Positions 1-9,533 of a stretch of DNA of 64,000 nucleotides are shown piece after piece. Under the pieces are notes generated by a model that was not told where the DNA came from, made no database searches, and saw only the letters and a list, made by a program, of their open reading frames with translations. Source of the DNA: Azospirillum sp. OGB3 (GTDB lineage: Bacteria; Pseudomonadota; Alphaproteobacteria; Azospirillales; Azospirillaceae); NCBI RefSeq assembly GCF_014192915.1, contig NZ_JACHYN010000015.1, positions 62,001 to 126,000 of the forward strand. Direction: 5' to 3'. How positions within the stretch are numbered: the first letter of the stretch is position 1; each line of letters begins with the position of its first letter. Both the position numbers and the translations under genes were made by a program.

Positions 1-321
1 GGCCCGGGCGACGAACTCCGCCGCCGCGAGGCTCTCCAGCGCCCCGCGCACCTGATAGATCTGCCGGACATCCTCCGCCGTCAGGGTCACCACCTCCAGC
101 CCGCGCTGGGGCACGTTGTGGACCAGCCCCTCCGCCTCCAACTGGCGCAGCGCCTCCCGCAGGATCGGACGGCTGACCTGCAACGTCTCGCACAGCTCGC
201 GCTCGACCAGCCGGTCGCCGGGGGAATAGCGCCCGTCGGCGATGGCCGCGCGCAGCAGGTCGATCACCTGCTGGCGCAGGGGAGCGGCGACGCGGACAAT
301 ATTTATCGGCAAATTTGACAT
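1..321 (-). CDS. GntR-family transcriptional regulator (FCD type), 3' part off the window
   Basis: The first 107 residues of a DNA-binding regulator are present; the gene continues beyond base 1. The N-terminus shows the GntR winged helix: a basic helix (PLRQQVIDLLRAAI), the GRYSPGDRLVERELCE turn, and the recognition helix with VSRPILREALRQLEAEGLV. The next residues (LTAEDVRQIYQVRGALESLAA) are the usual start of an FCD effector domain, which binds small carboxylates or similar ligands, often through a metal. The start is the ATG at 321-319. It is divergent from the ABC uptake operon that begins at 466, so it probably controls that operon and itself. The ligand cannot be read from the visible part. 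Confidence 0.85.
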   Translation of the reverse strand, partial: MSNLPINIVRVAAPLRQQVIDLLRAAIADGRYSPGDRLVERELCETLQVSRPILREALRQLEAEGLVHNVPQRGLEVVTLTAEDVRQIYQVRGALESLAAAEFVARA

Positions 322-334
322 AAAATTTCTCTTC

Positions 335-345
335 TTGTCAGACAG
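335..345. promoter_or_regulatory. Candidate GntR operator in the divergent intergenic region
   Basis: TTGTCAGACAG contains the perfect palindrome TGTC-A-GACA, 13 bases upstream of the divergent GntR start codon. FCD-type GntR regulators commonly bind TTGTnnnACAA-like palindromes, so autoregulation is plausible. The match is short and was chosen by eye. Confidence 0.35.
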
Positions 346-465
346 TATGACGAACTGCTTGCGCCACACTACCACCTTCGATTAGCATACGTATCAACGG
401 CGGTCCAAAGCGGCCAACGCCACACCCACCACACCATATCATCACCTCGCACACAGGAGGCAGGC

Positions 466-1287
466 GTGCAGCGGAGTGCACAAGCGAGCGCCGATTCAAA
501 AAGCGCCGGCGAGCCTGCGGCGGCGTCCGACCCCAACCGGCAGAGGCGCCGCGAGCGGCTGCTGCAAATCGGCACGCTGGTCCTGCTGCTCGCCGTCTGG
601 GAATTCGCGGCGCGCGACGCGAACAAGCTGCTGGTCGCCGTGCCCAGCGACATCGCCATCGCGACCTGGGAGCTTCTGCTGAACGGCGAGCTGCTCTCGG
701 CGACGCTGGACAGCATGTCGACCTTCGTCCTGGGCTTCGTCATCGCCTCGGTCATCGGCATCGTGGTCGGCTTCGCGATGGGCACCAACCGCACGGTGGA
801 GGTGATCCTCGATCCCTACATCAACGCGCTCTACGCCATGCCGCTGGTGGCGCTGATCCCGATCCTGATGCTGTGGGTGGGCATCGGCTTCCTCGCCAAG
901 ATCACCATCATCATCCTGTTCGCGGTCTTCCCGGTGATCATCAACACGGTCACCGGCGTGAAGAACGTGGACCGGCATTACCTGGACATCGGCAAGGCCT
1001 TCATGGCCTCGCGGTTCATGGTCTACCGCCGGATCATCGCGCCCTATGCCCTGCCCTACGTGGCGAGCGGCCTGCGCATCGCGCTCGGCCGCGGCATCAT
1101 CGCGATGATCGTGGCGGAGTTCCTGACCTCCATCTCCGGCCTCGGCGGCCTGATCATCAACTACACCAACGCGTTCGAGACGGCCAAGGCCTTCGCCCCG
1201 GTCCTGGTGGTGGCCCTGCTCGCCAACGCGCTGACGGTTCTCGTTCAAAAGGTCGAAGAGCGTTTCGGCCGTTGGCGCCGCCGCTGA
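466..1287 (+). CDS. ABC transporter permease, NMT1/taurine-type (SsuC/TauC-like)
   Basis: A 273-residue inner-membrane permease of a nitrate/sulfonate/taurine-class importer. After a short charged cytoplasmic N-terminus (RQRRRERLLQ) there are about six hydrophobic segments, and the ATPase-contacting loop is seen around DIGKAFMASRFMVYRRIIAP. Length is usual for the family. The GTG start at 466 is supported by an AGGAGG ribosome-binding site at 455-460. It is the first gene of an operon with the binding protein at 1353 and the ATPase at 2442; the order permease, binding protein, ATPase is less common. The substrate is unknown, but the two enzymes at the end of the operon suggest an amide or amino compound. 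Confidence 0.9.
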   Translation: MQRSAQASADSKSAGEPAAASDPNRQRRRERLLQIGTLVLLLAVWEFAARDANKLLVAVPSDIAIATWELLLNGELLSATLDSMSTFVLGFVIASVIGIVVGFAMGTNRTVEVILDPYINALYAMPLVALIPILMLWVGIGFLAKITIIILFAVFPVIINTVTGVKNVDRHYLDIGKAFMASRFMVYRRIIAPYALPYVASGLRIALGRGIIAMIVAEFLTSISGLGGLIINYTNAFETAKAFAPVLVVALLANALTVLVQKVEERFGRWRRR

Positions 1288-1352
1288 GCGGCGCGCCTCC
1301 CCCACACCCCACGCGCCCCACACCACACCGGATTGAGGAAGGAAGAGGGATC

Positions 1353-2354
1353 ATGAGCATGATGTCCCGTTCGCTGAAGGCCGCCCTGCTGGCGGGTGCC
1401 TTCTCCGTGGCGATGAGCACCGCCGCGCTCGCCGCCGACGCGCTGAAGATCGGCATGCCGGCCAAGATGTTCCTGAACCTCGTCGAGTTCGTCGCGCAGG
1501 ACCAGGGCTTCTACGAGAAGAACGGCCTGACGGTGGAGCTGGTGCACATCGCCGACAGCTCCATCCCCGTGCGCTCCCTGATCGCCGGGGAGCTGGACAT
1601 CAGCCAGGCCGGCATGTCGGAGACGCTGGCGGCGGCCGACAAGGGCGGCACGCTGAAGACCATCGGCGGCGTCCACACCGGCCTGCACTACGCCTTCTAC
1701 GCCAACGCCGCGTCGGGCGTGAAGGACGTCACCGACCTGCCCGGCAAGAAGGTCGGCATCTCCTCCCCCGGCTCGCTGCCGCACGTCGTCATCACCGCCC
1801 TGATGCGCCAGGCCGGCATGAGCGAGGACCAGATCAAGTCGGTCCAGTGGGTCTCGCTGAAGGGCTCCTCGGCCCGCATCAACGGCATCCTGACCGGCAC
1901 CATCGACGCGACCGTCTCCAACTACGACCCGAAGGCCGCGCACGACAAGAACGCCAAGGTGCTGTTCGTCGTCTCCAAGAAGCTGCCCAACTACGTGATG
2001 ACCCCCTGGGACGTCAACGACGCGACCATCGCCAAGAAGCGCGACGTGCTGAAGCGCTTCGTCAAGGCGGAGTTGGAGGCGACCCGCTGGATCTTCGACA
2101 ACGAGAAGGGCGCGCTGGACGTCGCGAAGAAGCACTTCGACTACAACGACGAGCAGCTCGCCGAGTTCTACGAGTTCTACAAGCTCGGCGGCATCTGGAA
2201 CCCGAACGGCACCGTCACCGCCGATCAGGCCAAGTACATGCAGGAGCTGAACGTCGAAGGCGGCCTGCAGAAGGCCGTCCACCCGGCCGAGAAGGTGCTG
2301 GACACCAGCATCGTCCAGGAAGTGCTGGCGGACATCGGCACCTACAAGCCGTAA
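1353..2354 (+). CDS. ABC transporter periplasmic substrate-binding protein (NMT1/THI5-like)
   Basis: A 333-residue secreted binding protein. Residues 1-28 form a signal peptide (basic start, hydrophobic core, ALAA cleavage site). The mature part opens with LKIGMPAKMFLNLVEFVAQD and contains GFYEKNGLTVELVHI, the layout of the NMT1/SsuA class where helix 1 follows a GxxxGxFxxxGLxVE pattern. Conserved PGKKVGISSPGS and DLPGKK segments line the second lobe. The ATG at 1353 follows a GGAAGAGG ribosome-binding site. It delivers its ligand to the permease at 466 and the ATPase at 2442. Ligand specificity cannot be read from sequence alone. Confidence 0.88.
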   Translation: MSMMSRSLKAALLAGAFSVAMSTAALAADALKIGMPAKMFLNLVEFVAQDQGFYEKNGLTVELVHIADSSIPVRSLIAGELDISQAGMSETLAAADKGGTLKTIGGVHTGLHYAFYANAASGVKDVTDLPGKKVGISSPGSLPHVVITALMRQAGMSEDQIKSVQWVSLKGSSARINGILTGTIDATVSNYDPKAAHDKNAKVLFVVSKKLPNYVMTPWDVNDATIAKKRDVLKRFVKAELEATRWIFDNEKGALDVAKKHFDYNDEQLAEFYEFYKLGGIWNPNGTVTADQAKYMQELNVEGGLQKAVHPAEKVLDTSIVQEVLADIGTYKP

Positions 2355-2362
2355 GCCCGCCG

Positions 2363-2387
2363 GGGCCGGCGGCGCACCCGCCGGCCC
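2363..2387 (+). terminator. Intercistronic hairpin after the binding-protein gene
   Basis: A perfect 10-bp stem (GGGCCGGCGG paired with CCGCCGGCCC) with a 5-base loop sits 9 bases after the binding-protein stop and is followed by a pyrimidine run. Inside an operon such hairpins usually protect the upstream message or partly terminate, giving more binding protein than ATPase. Confidence 0.6.
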
Positions 2388-2441
2388 TTCCCCCTTTCCC
2401 AACCTCGCCCGCCGTCCCGCTTCAAGACCCGGTGCCGTCCC

Positions 2442-3212
2442 ATGCCCAAGCTGTCCGTCCGCAACCTGACCAAGCGTTTCCCGGTGTCCGGAGGGCCGTC
2501 GATGACGGCGCTCGACGGCGTCGACCTGGACGTGGAGGAGGGTGAGTTCATCGCCTTCGTCGGGCCCAGCGGCTGCGGCAAGACCACGCTGCTGCGCATC
2601 ATCCAGGGGCTGGAGACGGCGACCAGCGGCGAGATCCGCATCGACGGCAAACCGGTCACCGGCCCCGGCCACGACCGCGGCTTCGTCTTCCAGCAATACG
2701 GCCTGCTGCCCTGGCTGACCGCCGCCCAGAACATCGGCTTCGCGCTGGAGGCCAAGGGCATCCCCGCCGCCCGCCACGGCGAGACGACGGAGCGCGTGCT
2801 CGCCACCGTCGGGCTGAAGGGCTTCGGCGACCGCTTCCCGCACCAGCTGTCCGGCGGCATGCAGCAGCGCGTCGGCATCGCCCGCGCCCTGGCGATCGAG
2901 CCGGAGATCATGCTGCTCGACGAGCCGTTCGGCGCGCTCGACGCGCTGACCCGCGAGATTTTGCAGAACGAGATGCTCGGCCTGACCGAGCGCATGGGCA
3001 AGACGATCCTCTTCGTCACCCACAGCGTGGACGAGGCCGTCTGCCTCGCCGACCGGGTGGTGGTCATGTCGCCCCGCCCCGGCCGCATCCGCGAGATCGT
3101 GCCCATCGACATCCCGCGCCCGCGCGCCAGCCTGGGCGAGGCGCTGCGCGACACGCCGGAATACGTCGCCAAGCGGCACCAGCTGTGGACCCAGCTGATG
3201 GATCTGGTCTGA
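2442..3212 (+). CDS. ABC transporter ATP-binding protein (nitrate/sulfonate/taurine class)
   Basis: A 256-residue cytoplasmic ATPase energising the importer encoded just upstream. Walker A is GPSGCGKTT at residues 41-49, the Q-loop lies in FVFQQYGLLPWL, the signature is LSGGMQQRVGIARAL, Walker B plus D-loop is IMLLDEPFGALD, and the switch histidine is in FVTHSVDEA. The Trp in the Q-loop context (LLPW) is typical of SsuB/TauB/NrtD proteins. Length is normal. The ATG at 2442 lies 87 bases after the binding-protein gene, with the hairpin at 2363 between them. Confidence 0.92.
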   Translation: MPKLSVRNLTKRFPVSGGPSMTALDGVDLDVEEGEFIAFVGPSGCGKTTLLRIIQGLETATSGEIRIDGKPVTGPGHDRGFVFQQYGLLPWLTAAQNIGFALEAKGIPAARHGETTERVLATVGLKGFGDRFPHQLSGGMQQRVGIARALAIEPEIMLLDEPFGALDALTREILQNEMLGLTERMGKTILFVTHSVDEAVCLADRVVVMSPRPGRIREIVPIDIPRPRASLGEALRDTPEYVAKRHQLWTQLMDLV

Positions 3213-3247
3213 GCGCCCCCCTTCTCCGGAACCCAGGAGGTCCCATC

Positions 3248-4096
3248 GTGTCGGTCACCCCTGACGATCACGAGTGGCAGTACAACCCCCGCCATTCCGT
3301 TCCCGACTTCGCGCGCCACGCCGCGCGCGCCGCCGAGCTGAGCCGCGCCGCTCGGGAACGGAACGCCGGACGGTACGACATCGCCTATGGCGACAGCCCG
3401 CTGTCCACGCTCGACGTGTTTCCGGCGAACGCGCCCGGCGCCCCGCTGCACGTCTTCCTGCACGGCGGCTACTGGCGCGGGCGGGACAAGGCCGACTACA
3501 GCTACGTCGCCGACGCGCTGGTGCCGCGCGGCGTCACGACCGTGGTCATGAATTACGACCTGTGCCCGGCCGCGACCCTGCCGGAGATCGCGCGGCGCAC
3601 CCGCGAGGGCCTGCGCTGGATCCACCGCAACGCGGCCTCGCTGGGCGGCGATCCCGACCGCCTCACCGTGTCGGGCCATTCCGCCGGGGCGCATCTGATC
3701 GCCATGGCGCTGGCCGAGGACGCCGGGGCCGACCGGCTGGAGGATGGCGCCATCAAGGCCGCCGTCCTGATCAGCGGCATCTACGAGCTGGAGCCGGTGC
3801 TGGGCATCACCGTCAACGAGACCATCGGGCTGCGCCCGGAGATGGTCGACGGGGTCAGCCCAATGCGCCACCCGCCATCCACCGCCACGGCCCTGACGGT
3901 CGTCGTCGGTTCGGCGGAGACGCCCGCCTGGATCGCCCAGTCGCGCGACTTCGCCACGCTGTGCCGGGGCCGCGGCTCGCGCTGCACCCACCACACGCTG
4001 GCCGGGGAGGATCACTTCTCGATCATGGCACGGATGGAAAAGCCGGACGACGCGCTGTCGCGGCTGGTGCTCGACGCCGCGGGAGTAAAAGAATGA
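3248..4096 (+). CDS. Alpha/beta hydrolase, arylformamidase/esterase-like
   Basis: A 282-residue cytoplasmic hydrolase. The oxyanion-hole motif HGGYWR begins at residue 72, the nucleophile elbow is GHSAGAH with Ser145, and the catalytic His is probably His256 in GEDHFSI. These features resemble N-formylkynurenine formamidase and related esterases of the hormone-sensitive-lipase side. I placed the start at the GTG at 3248, which has an AGGAGG site at 3236-3241; an in-frame upstream start overlapping the ATPase gene looks less likely. Its stop overlaps the next start by ATGA, so the two enzymes are translationally coupled. It probably cleaves an ester or amide bond in the imported compound. Confidence 0.8.
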   Translation: MSVTPDDHEWQYNPRHSVPDFARHAARAAELSRAARERNAGRYDIAYGDSPLSTLDVFPANAPGAPLHVFLHGGYWRGRDKADYSYVADALVPRGVTTVVMNYDLCPAATLPEIARRTREGLRWIHRNAASLGGDPDRLTVSGHSAGAHLIAMALAEDAGADRLEDGAIKAAVLISGIYELEPVLGITVNETIGLRPEMVDGVSPMRHPPSTATALTVVVGSAETPAWIAQSRDFATLCRGRGSRCTHHTLAGEDHFSIMARMEKPDDALSRLVLDAAGVKE

Positions 4097-5082
4097 TCGT
4101 CATCGATGAAACCGCCGCCCGCCGTCTGGTCTCCCCCGCCGACGCCATCGACGCCATGGAGATGGCCTTCCGTGAGGTCTCGCGCGGGCAGGCGCGCAAC
4201 TTCCCGGTGGTGCGCGAACGGCTGCTGCCGGGGCCGGACGTCTACGGCATCAAGGCCGGCGGCGACCTCGCCATCGGGCTGCTCGGTCTGAAGATCGGCG
4301 GCTACTGGACGGGCAACCGCGCCCGCGGCCTGACCAACCACCAGTCCACCACCGTGCTGACCGACCCGGAGACCGGCTGCCCGACGGCGCTGGTCAGTTC
4401 CAACCACCTGACCGGGCTGCGCACCGCCGCCGCCTGCGCCATCGGCATCCGCGAGCTGGCCCGGCCCGACGCCCGGGTGCTCGCCCTGATCGGCACCGGC
4501 GGGCAGGCGGCGCACCATCTGGAGGCGGCGCTGCTGGTGCGCCGCTTCGACCGCATCCTGGTGGCCAACCGCGACCGCGCGCGGGCCGAGGAGTTGGCCG
4601 CCTCCTTCGCCGGGCCGGTCCCCGTCGAGGTCGTGGACGCCGAGACCGCGGCGCGCAATGCCGACGTCCTCATCACCCTGACCACGGCGCGCGAGCCGGT
4701 GGTCCAGGCCGGCTGGGTCCGCCCCGGCACGCACATCGGCGCCATGGGCGCCGACACCGTCGGCAAGCAGGAGCTGGACCCGGCGATCCTGCTCGGCGGC
4801 GCCGTCTGGGTGGACGACTGGGCGCAGGCCTCGGCGCTCGGCGAATGCCAGCACGCGGTCGCCCATGGCCTGACCCGCGAGACCATCCGCGGCACGCTGT
4901 GCGATGTGCTGGAGGGCAAGGCGCCCCGCCGCGCCCACGCGGACGAGATCACCGTCTTCGATTGCACCGGCATGGGCATCCAGGATCTGGCGATCGCCGC
5001 CTGGGCCGTCCGCGCCGCCGAAGCTGCCACCGCCGCCGGCGACGCCGGCTTACCCATCCACCGCATCGATTTAGCGCGCTGA
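4093..5082 (+). CDS. Ornithine cyclodeaminase / mu-crystallin family oxidoreductase
   Basis: A 329-residue NAD(P)-dependent enzyme. The family includes ornithine cyclodeaminase, alanine dehydrogenase of archaeal type, and ketimine reductases. The conserved KAGG and MLTDPETGCPTAL-like regions (here VLTDPETGCPTALVSSNHLTGLRTAA) and the Rossmann motif ALIGTGGQAAHHLEA from about residue 132 are clear, as is GTHIGAMGADTVGKQEL near the C-terminal half. The start overlaps the hydrolase stop (ATGA at 4093). With the preceding hydrolase it suggests that the operon imports and processes an amino-acid-like or imino compound; which one is unknown. Confidence 0.85.
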   Translation: MIVIDETAARRLVSPADAIDAMEMAFREVSRGQARNFPVVRERLLPGPDVYGIKAGGDLAIGLLGLKIGGYWTGNRARGLTNHQSTTVLTDPETGCPTALVSSNHLTGLRTAAACAIGIRELARPDARVLALIGTGGQAAHHLEAALLVRRFDRILVANRDRARAEELAASFAGPVPVEVVDAETAARNADVLITLTTAREPVVQAGWVRPGTHIGAMGADTVGKQELDPAILLGGAVWVDDWAQASALGECQHAVAHGLTRETIRGTLCDVLEGKAPRRAHADEITVFDCTGMGIQDLAIAAWAVRAAEAATAAGDAGLPIHRIDLAR

Positions 5083-5110
5083 CCCGCAAGAGGGCGCGAC
5101 CGAGGCCGAC

Positions 5111-6805
5111 ATGCAGTTGAAGAATGTGCGGATCGCCGGGAAGATTCTCGGCATCGTCGTGGTGCTGGGCACCGTATCGGTGTCCACCGCTTTGGTCAGC
5201 GGCTACGGCCTCGCCACGCTCGGCGGGGAGCTGAACCGGGTCGAGGAGGCGGGTCGCGAGGCGACGCAGGGCGCCCGGCTGAACCGCTATCTGGTCGAGC
5301 TGAGCCGCGCCGAGTACCAGATGGGCGCCAACCCGGCCAGCGTCGCCACCATCGAGGCCGTCGTCGCCGACCGCAAGGCCGAGGTCCGCGCCCACCTGGA
5401 GCACGCCCGCGCCGCCGCCGACGCGCAGCAGCGCCCCCTGCTGGACGGCATCGAGACACAATACGCCGCCTATGTCAGCAGCCTGGACGCCACGGTGGCG
5501 GCGGCGAAGAAGCACGCCGATATGGGCATCACCTACGCCCGGCGCGAGGTGCTGAACAACGTGTCCGGCAGCCAGGAGCAGGTGGAGGCGCTGATCCGCG
5601 CCGTCCAGGACTACAACGGCCTCACCGTCGCCAAGACGGCGCGGATTTCCGAGGAGGCGGAAGCGCTGGCCAACCGGACCACCTGGCTGATCGCCGCGGT
5701 CGCCCTGCTCGGCATCCTCGCCAGCGGCCTGATCGGGCGCTGGCTGTCGGCGCGCGGCATCGTCGGCCCCATCGTCGAGGCGGTGTCCTGCCTGCGCCGT
5801 CTGGCCGGCGGCGATCTGGCGGTGGTCATCACCGGCGCCGACCGCCGCGACGAGGTCGGTGACATCGCGCGGGCGCTCGCCGTCTTCAAGGACAACGCGC
5901 TCGACCGCCAGCGCATCCAGGAGGAGCAGGAGGCCGAGGCCCGGCACAAGCTCGACCGCGCCGAGGCGGTCGGCGCCACCATCCTGCGCTTCGACCGCGA
6001 GGTCGGCGAGGCCCTGCATGTGATGAAGGACGCCGCCGCCGCGCTGGAGGCCACCGCCAATTCCCTGTCCGCCGGGGCGGAGCAGGCGTCGGAACGGATG
6101 ACCGTCGTCGGCGCCGCCGCCGAGCAGACCGCCGCCAACGTCCAGACGGTCGCCGCCGCGACGGAGGAGATGACCTCCACCGTACAGGAGGTGTCCCGCC
6201 AGATGAACGAGGCGCGCGGCTTCGCCGACGAGGCGACGCGGCAGGCCCAGCAGGCCCAGGAGCGGGTCGGCGCCCTGACCGAATCCGGCCAGCGCATCAA
6301 CGAGGTGATCGACCTCATCCAGGGCATCGCCAGCCAGACCAACCTGCTGGCGCTCAACGCGACCATCGAGGCCGCCCGCGCGGGCGAGGCCGGCAAGGGC
6401 TTCGCCGTGGTGGCGAGCGAGGTCAAGCAGCTCGCCAACCAGACGGCGCAGGCGACCGACGAGATCCGCGGTCAGGTCGGCGCCATGCAGGAGACCATCG
6501 GCGGCGCCGTGTCGGCCATCCAGACCATCGCCACGGTGATCTTCCGCCTGAACGAGATGGCCACCGCCGTCGCCGCCGCCGTCGAGCAGCAGGGTGCCGC
6601 CACCGCCGAGATCGGCCGCAACGCCGTCCAGGCGGCGCAGGGCACGGCGGAGGTGACCGGGACCATCGGCACGCTGCGCATCGCCTCCGAATCGACGGCC
6701 GCCGGATCGGCGCAGGTCCTGCAATCCGCCCGCGAGGTGGCCGGCCGCGCCGTGGCCCTCAAGGGCAGCGTCGACGCCTTCATCGCCGAGGTGAAGACGG
6801 CCTGA
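5111..6805 (+). CDS. Methyl-accepting chemotaxis protein
   Basis: A 564-residue transmembrane chemoreceptor. Transmembrane segment 1 is about residues 10-33, an all-helical periplasmic sensor follows to about 189, segment 2 is about 190-212, then a HAMP domain (about 213-265, with the GPI proline-containing first helix) and the signalling domain. The signalling hairpin tip is visible around residues 398-430 (GIASQTNLLALNATIEAARA). It lacks a C-terminal CheR-tethering pentapeptide and ends in EVKTA. It signals to CheA/CheW, presumably for a small ligand. It starts only 28 bases after the uptake operon, so co-transcription and sensing of the same compound are possible. Confidence 0.93.
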   Translation: MQLKNVRIAGKILGIVVVLGTVSVSTALVSGYGLATLGGELNRVEEAGREATQGARLNRYLVELSRAEYQMGANPASVATIEAVVADRKAEVRAHLEHARAAADAQQRPLLDGIETQYAAYVSSLDATVAAAKKHADMGITYARREVLNNVSGSQEQVEALIRAVQDYNGLTVAKTARISEEAEALANRTTWLIAAVALLGILASGLIGRWLSARGIVGPIVEAVSCLRRLAGGDLAVVITGADRRDEVGDIARALAVFKDNALDRQRIQEEQEAEARHKLDRAEAVGATILRFDREVGEALHVMKDAAAALEATANSLSAGAEQASERMTVVGAAAEQTAANVQTVAAATEEMTSTVQEVSRQMNEARGFADEATRQAQQAQERVGALTESGQRINEVIDLIQGIASQTNLLALNATIEAARAGEAGKGFAVVASEVKQLANQTAQATDEIRGQVGAMQETIGGAVSAIQTIATVIFRLNEMATAVAAAVEQQGAATAEIGRNAVQAAQGTAEVTGTIGTLRIASESTAAGSAQVLQSAREVAGRAVALKGSVDAFIAEVKTA

Positions 6806-6884
6806 TCGTGTCCTCCAATCAATCGGCCGTGATCAATCGGTTGAGCGGCGCGCCGGCAACCGCCAGAATGCGGCGGGCGAGACG

Positions 6885-6903
6885 ACCGGCGGCCTCCGCC
6901 GGT
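6885..6903 (+). terminator. Hairpin downstream of the chemoreceptor gene
   Basis: A perfect 8-bp stem (ACCGGCGG / CCGCCGGT) with a CCT loop is followed by TTCCCTCC. It lies between the chemoreceptor and the NAD synthase gene. The tail is poor in T, so termination strength is uncertain. Confidence 0.45.
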
Positions 6904-6950
6904 TTCCCTCCTGTGGGCTTTACCGCAGGACCGGTTGGGAGAGGATCACG

Positions 6951-9026
<2,076 letters not shown>

Positions 9027-9029
9027 TCG

Positions 9030-9533
9030 CTACTCCGCAGCGCCGGTCCGTTCGTTCATCACCAGCCGCCCGGCCGGCCAGGAGCGGACCAGCCCGGCGG
9101 CGCGCAGTTCCGGCAGGGCGCGGGCCACCGCGTCGTGCGAGAGGCCCGTCGCCTCGACCAGCGCCGGCCCCGATTTCGCCCCGTCCGCCAGGGCGCGCAG
9201 CACCGCCGCGGTCGGTGTCCCATCCTGGGCGAGTGCGGCCTCGCTGCGGGCGGGCCGGTTCGCCCGGCCGGCGGCGACCAGCGCGGCGATGGCGCGAAGC
9301 TGCCCCAGCCGGTGCATCGCGTCGGGGCTGCGGTCCTCGCGCAGCGCCAGCGCCGTGTGGCAGCGGGCAACCTCCCGCGCCAGGGCGGCGAGGTTGGCAA
9401 CCCGATCCTGCACGAGGCACAGCGCCGCCTCTTCCGCCAGCGTGTCCAGATCGGCGTCGGCCTCGTCCCAACGGCCGGCCGCGACGGCGTCCCGGATATC
9501 GTCGGCCAGGGTCCGATACGCCTCCCCGCTCAT
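9030..9533 (-). CDS. Uncharacterised helical protein with a C-terminal winged-helix-like segment
   Basis: A 167-residue cytoplasmic protein of unknown function. The N-terminal ~110 residues are Ala/Arg/Leu-rich helices (AYRTLADDIRDAVAAGRWDEAD, then VANLAALAREVARCHTALAL). From about residue 120 the pattern AVLRALADGAKSGPALVEATGLSHDAVARALPELRAAGLVRSW looks like a small winged helix-turn-helix similar to MarR/ArsR-type or replication-associated folds. The start overlaps the stop of the nitrilase-fold gene (ATGA at 9530-9533), so the two are translationally coupled and probably act together. It could regulate or partner the upstream enzyme. The convergent nadE stop is only four bases away. Confidence 0.6.
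   Translation of the reverse strand: MSGEAYRTLADDIRDAVAAGRWDEADADLDTLAEEAALCLVQDRVANLAALAREVARCHTALALREDRSPDAMHRLGQLRAIAALVAAGRANRPARSEAALAQDGTPTAAVLRALADGAKSGPALVEATGLSHDAVARALPELRAAGLVRSWPAGRLVMNERTGAAE

Noticed and set aside
1245..4015. Long minus-strand frames across the first ABC operon and hydrolase
   Set aside because: Composition is typical of antisense shadows in high-GC DNA (Asp/Gly/Arg/Gln/His rich, no motifs), and they oppose well-supported genes.
6818..6840. Two 9-bp direct repeats (ATCAATCGG) after the chemoreceptor gene
   Set aside because: Too short and isolated to support a regulatory or insertion-site claim.
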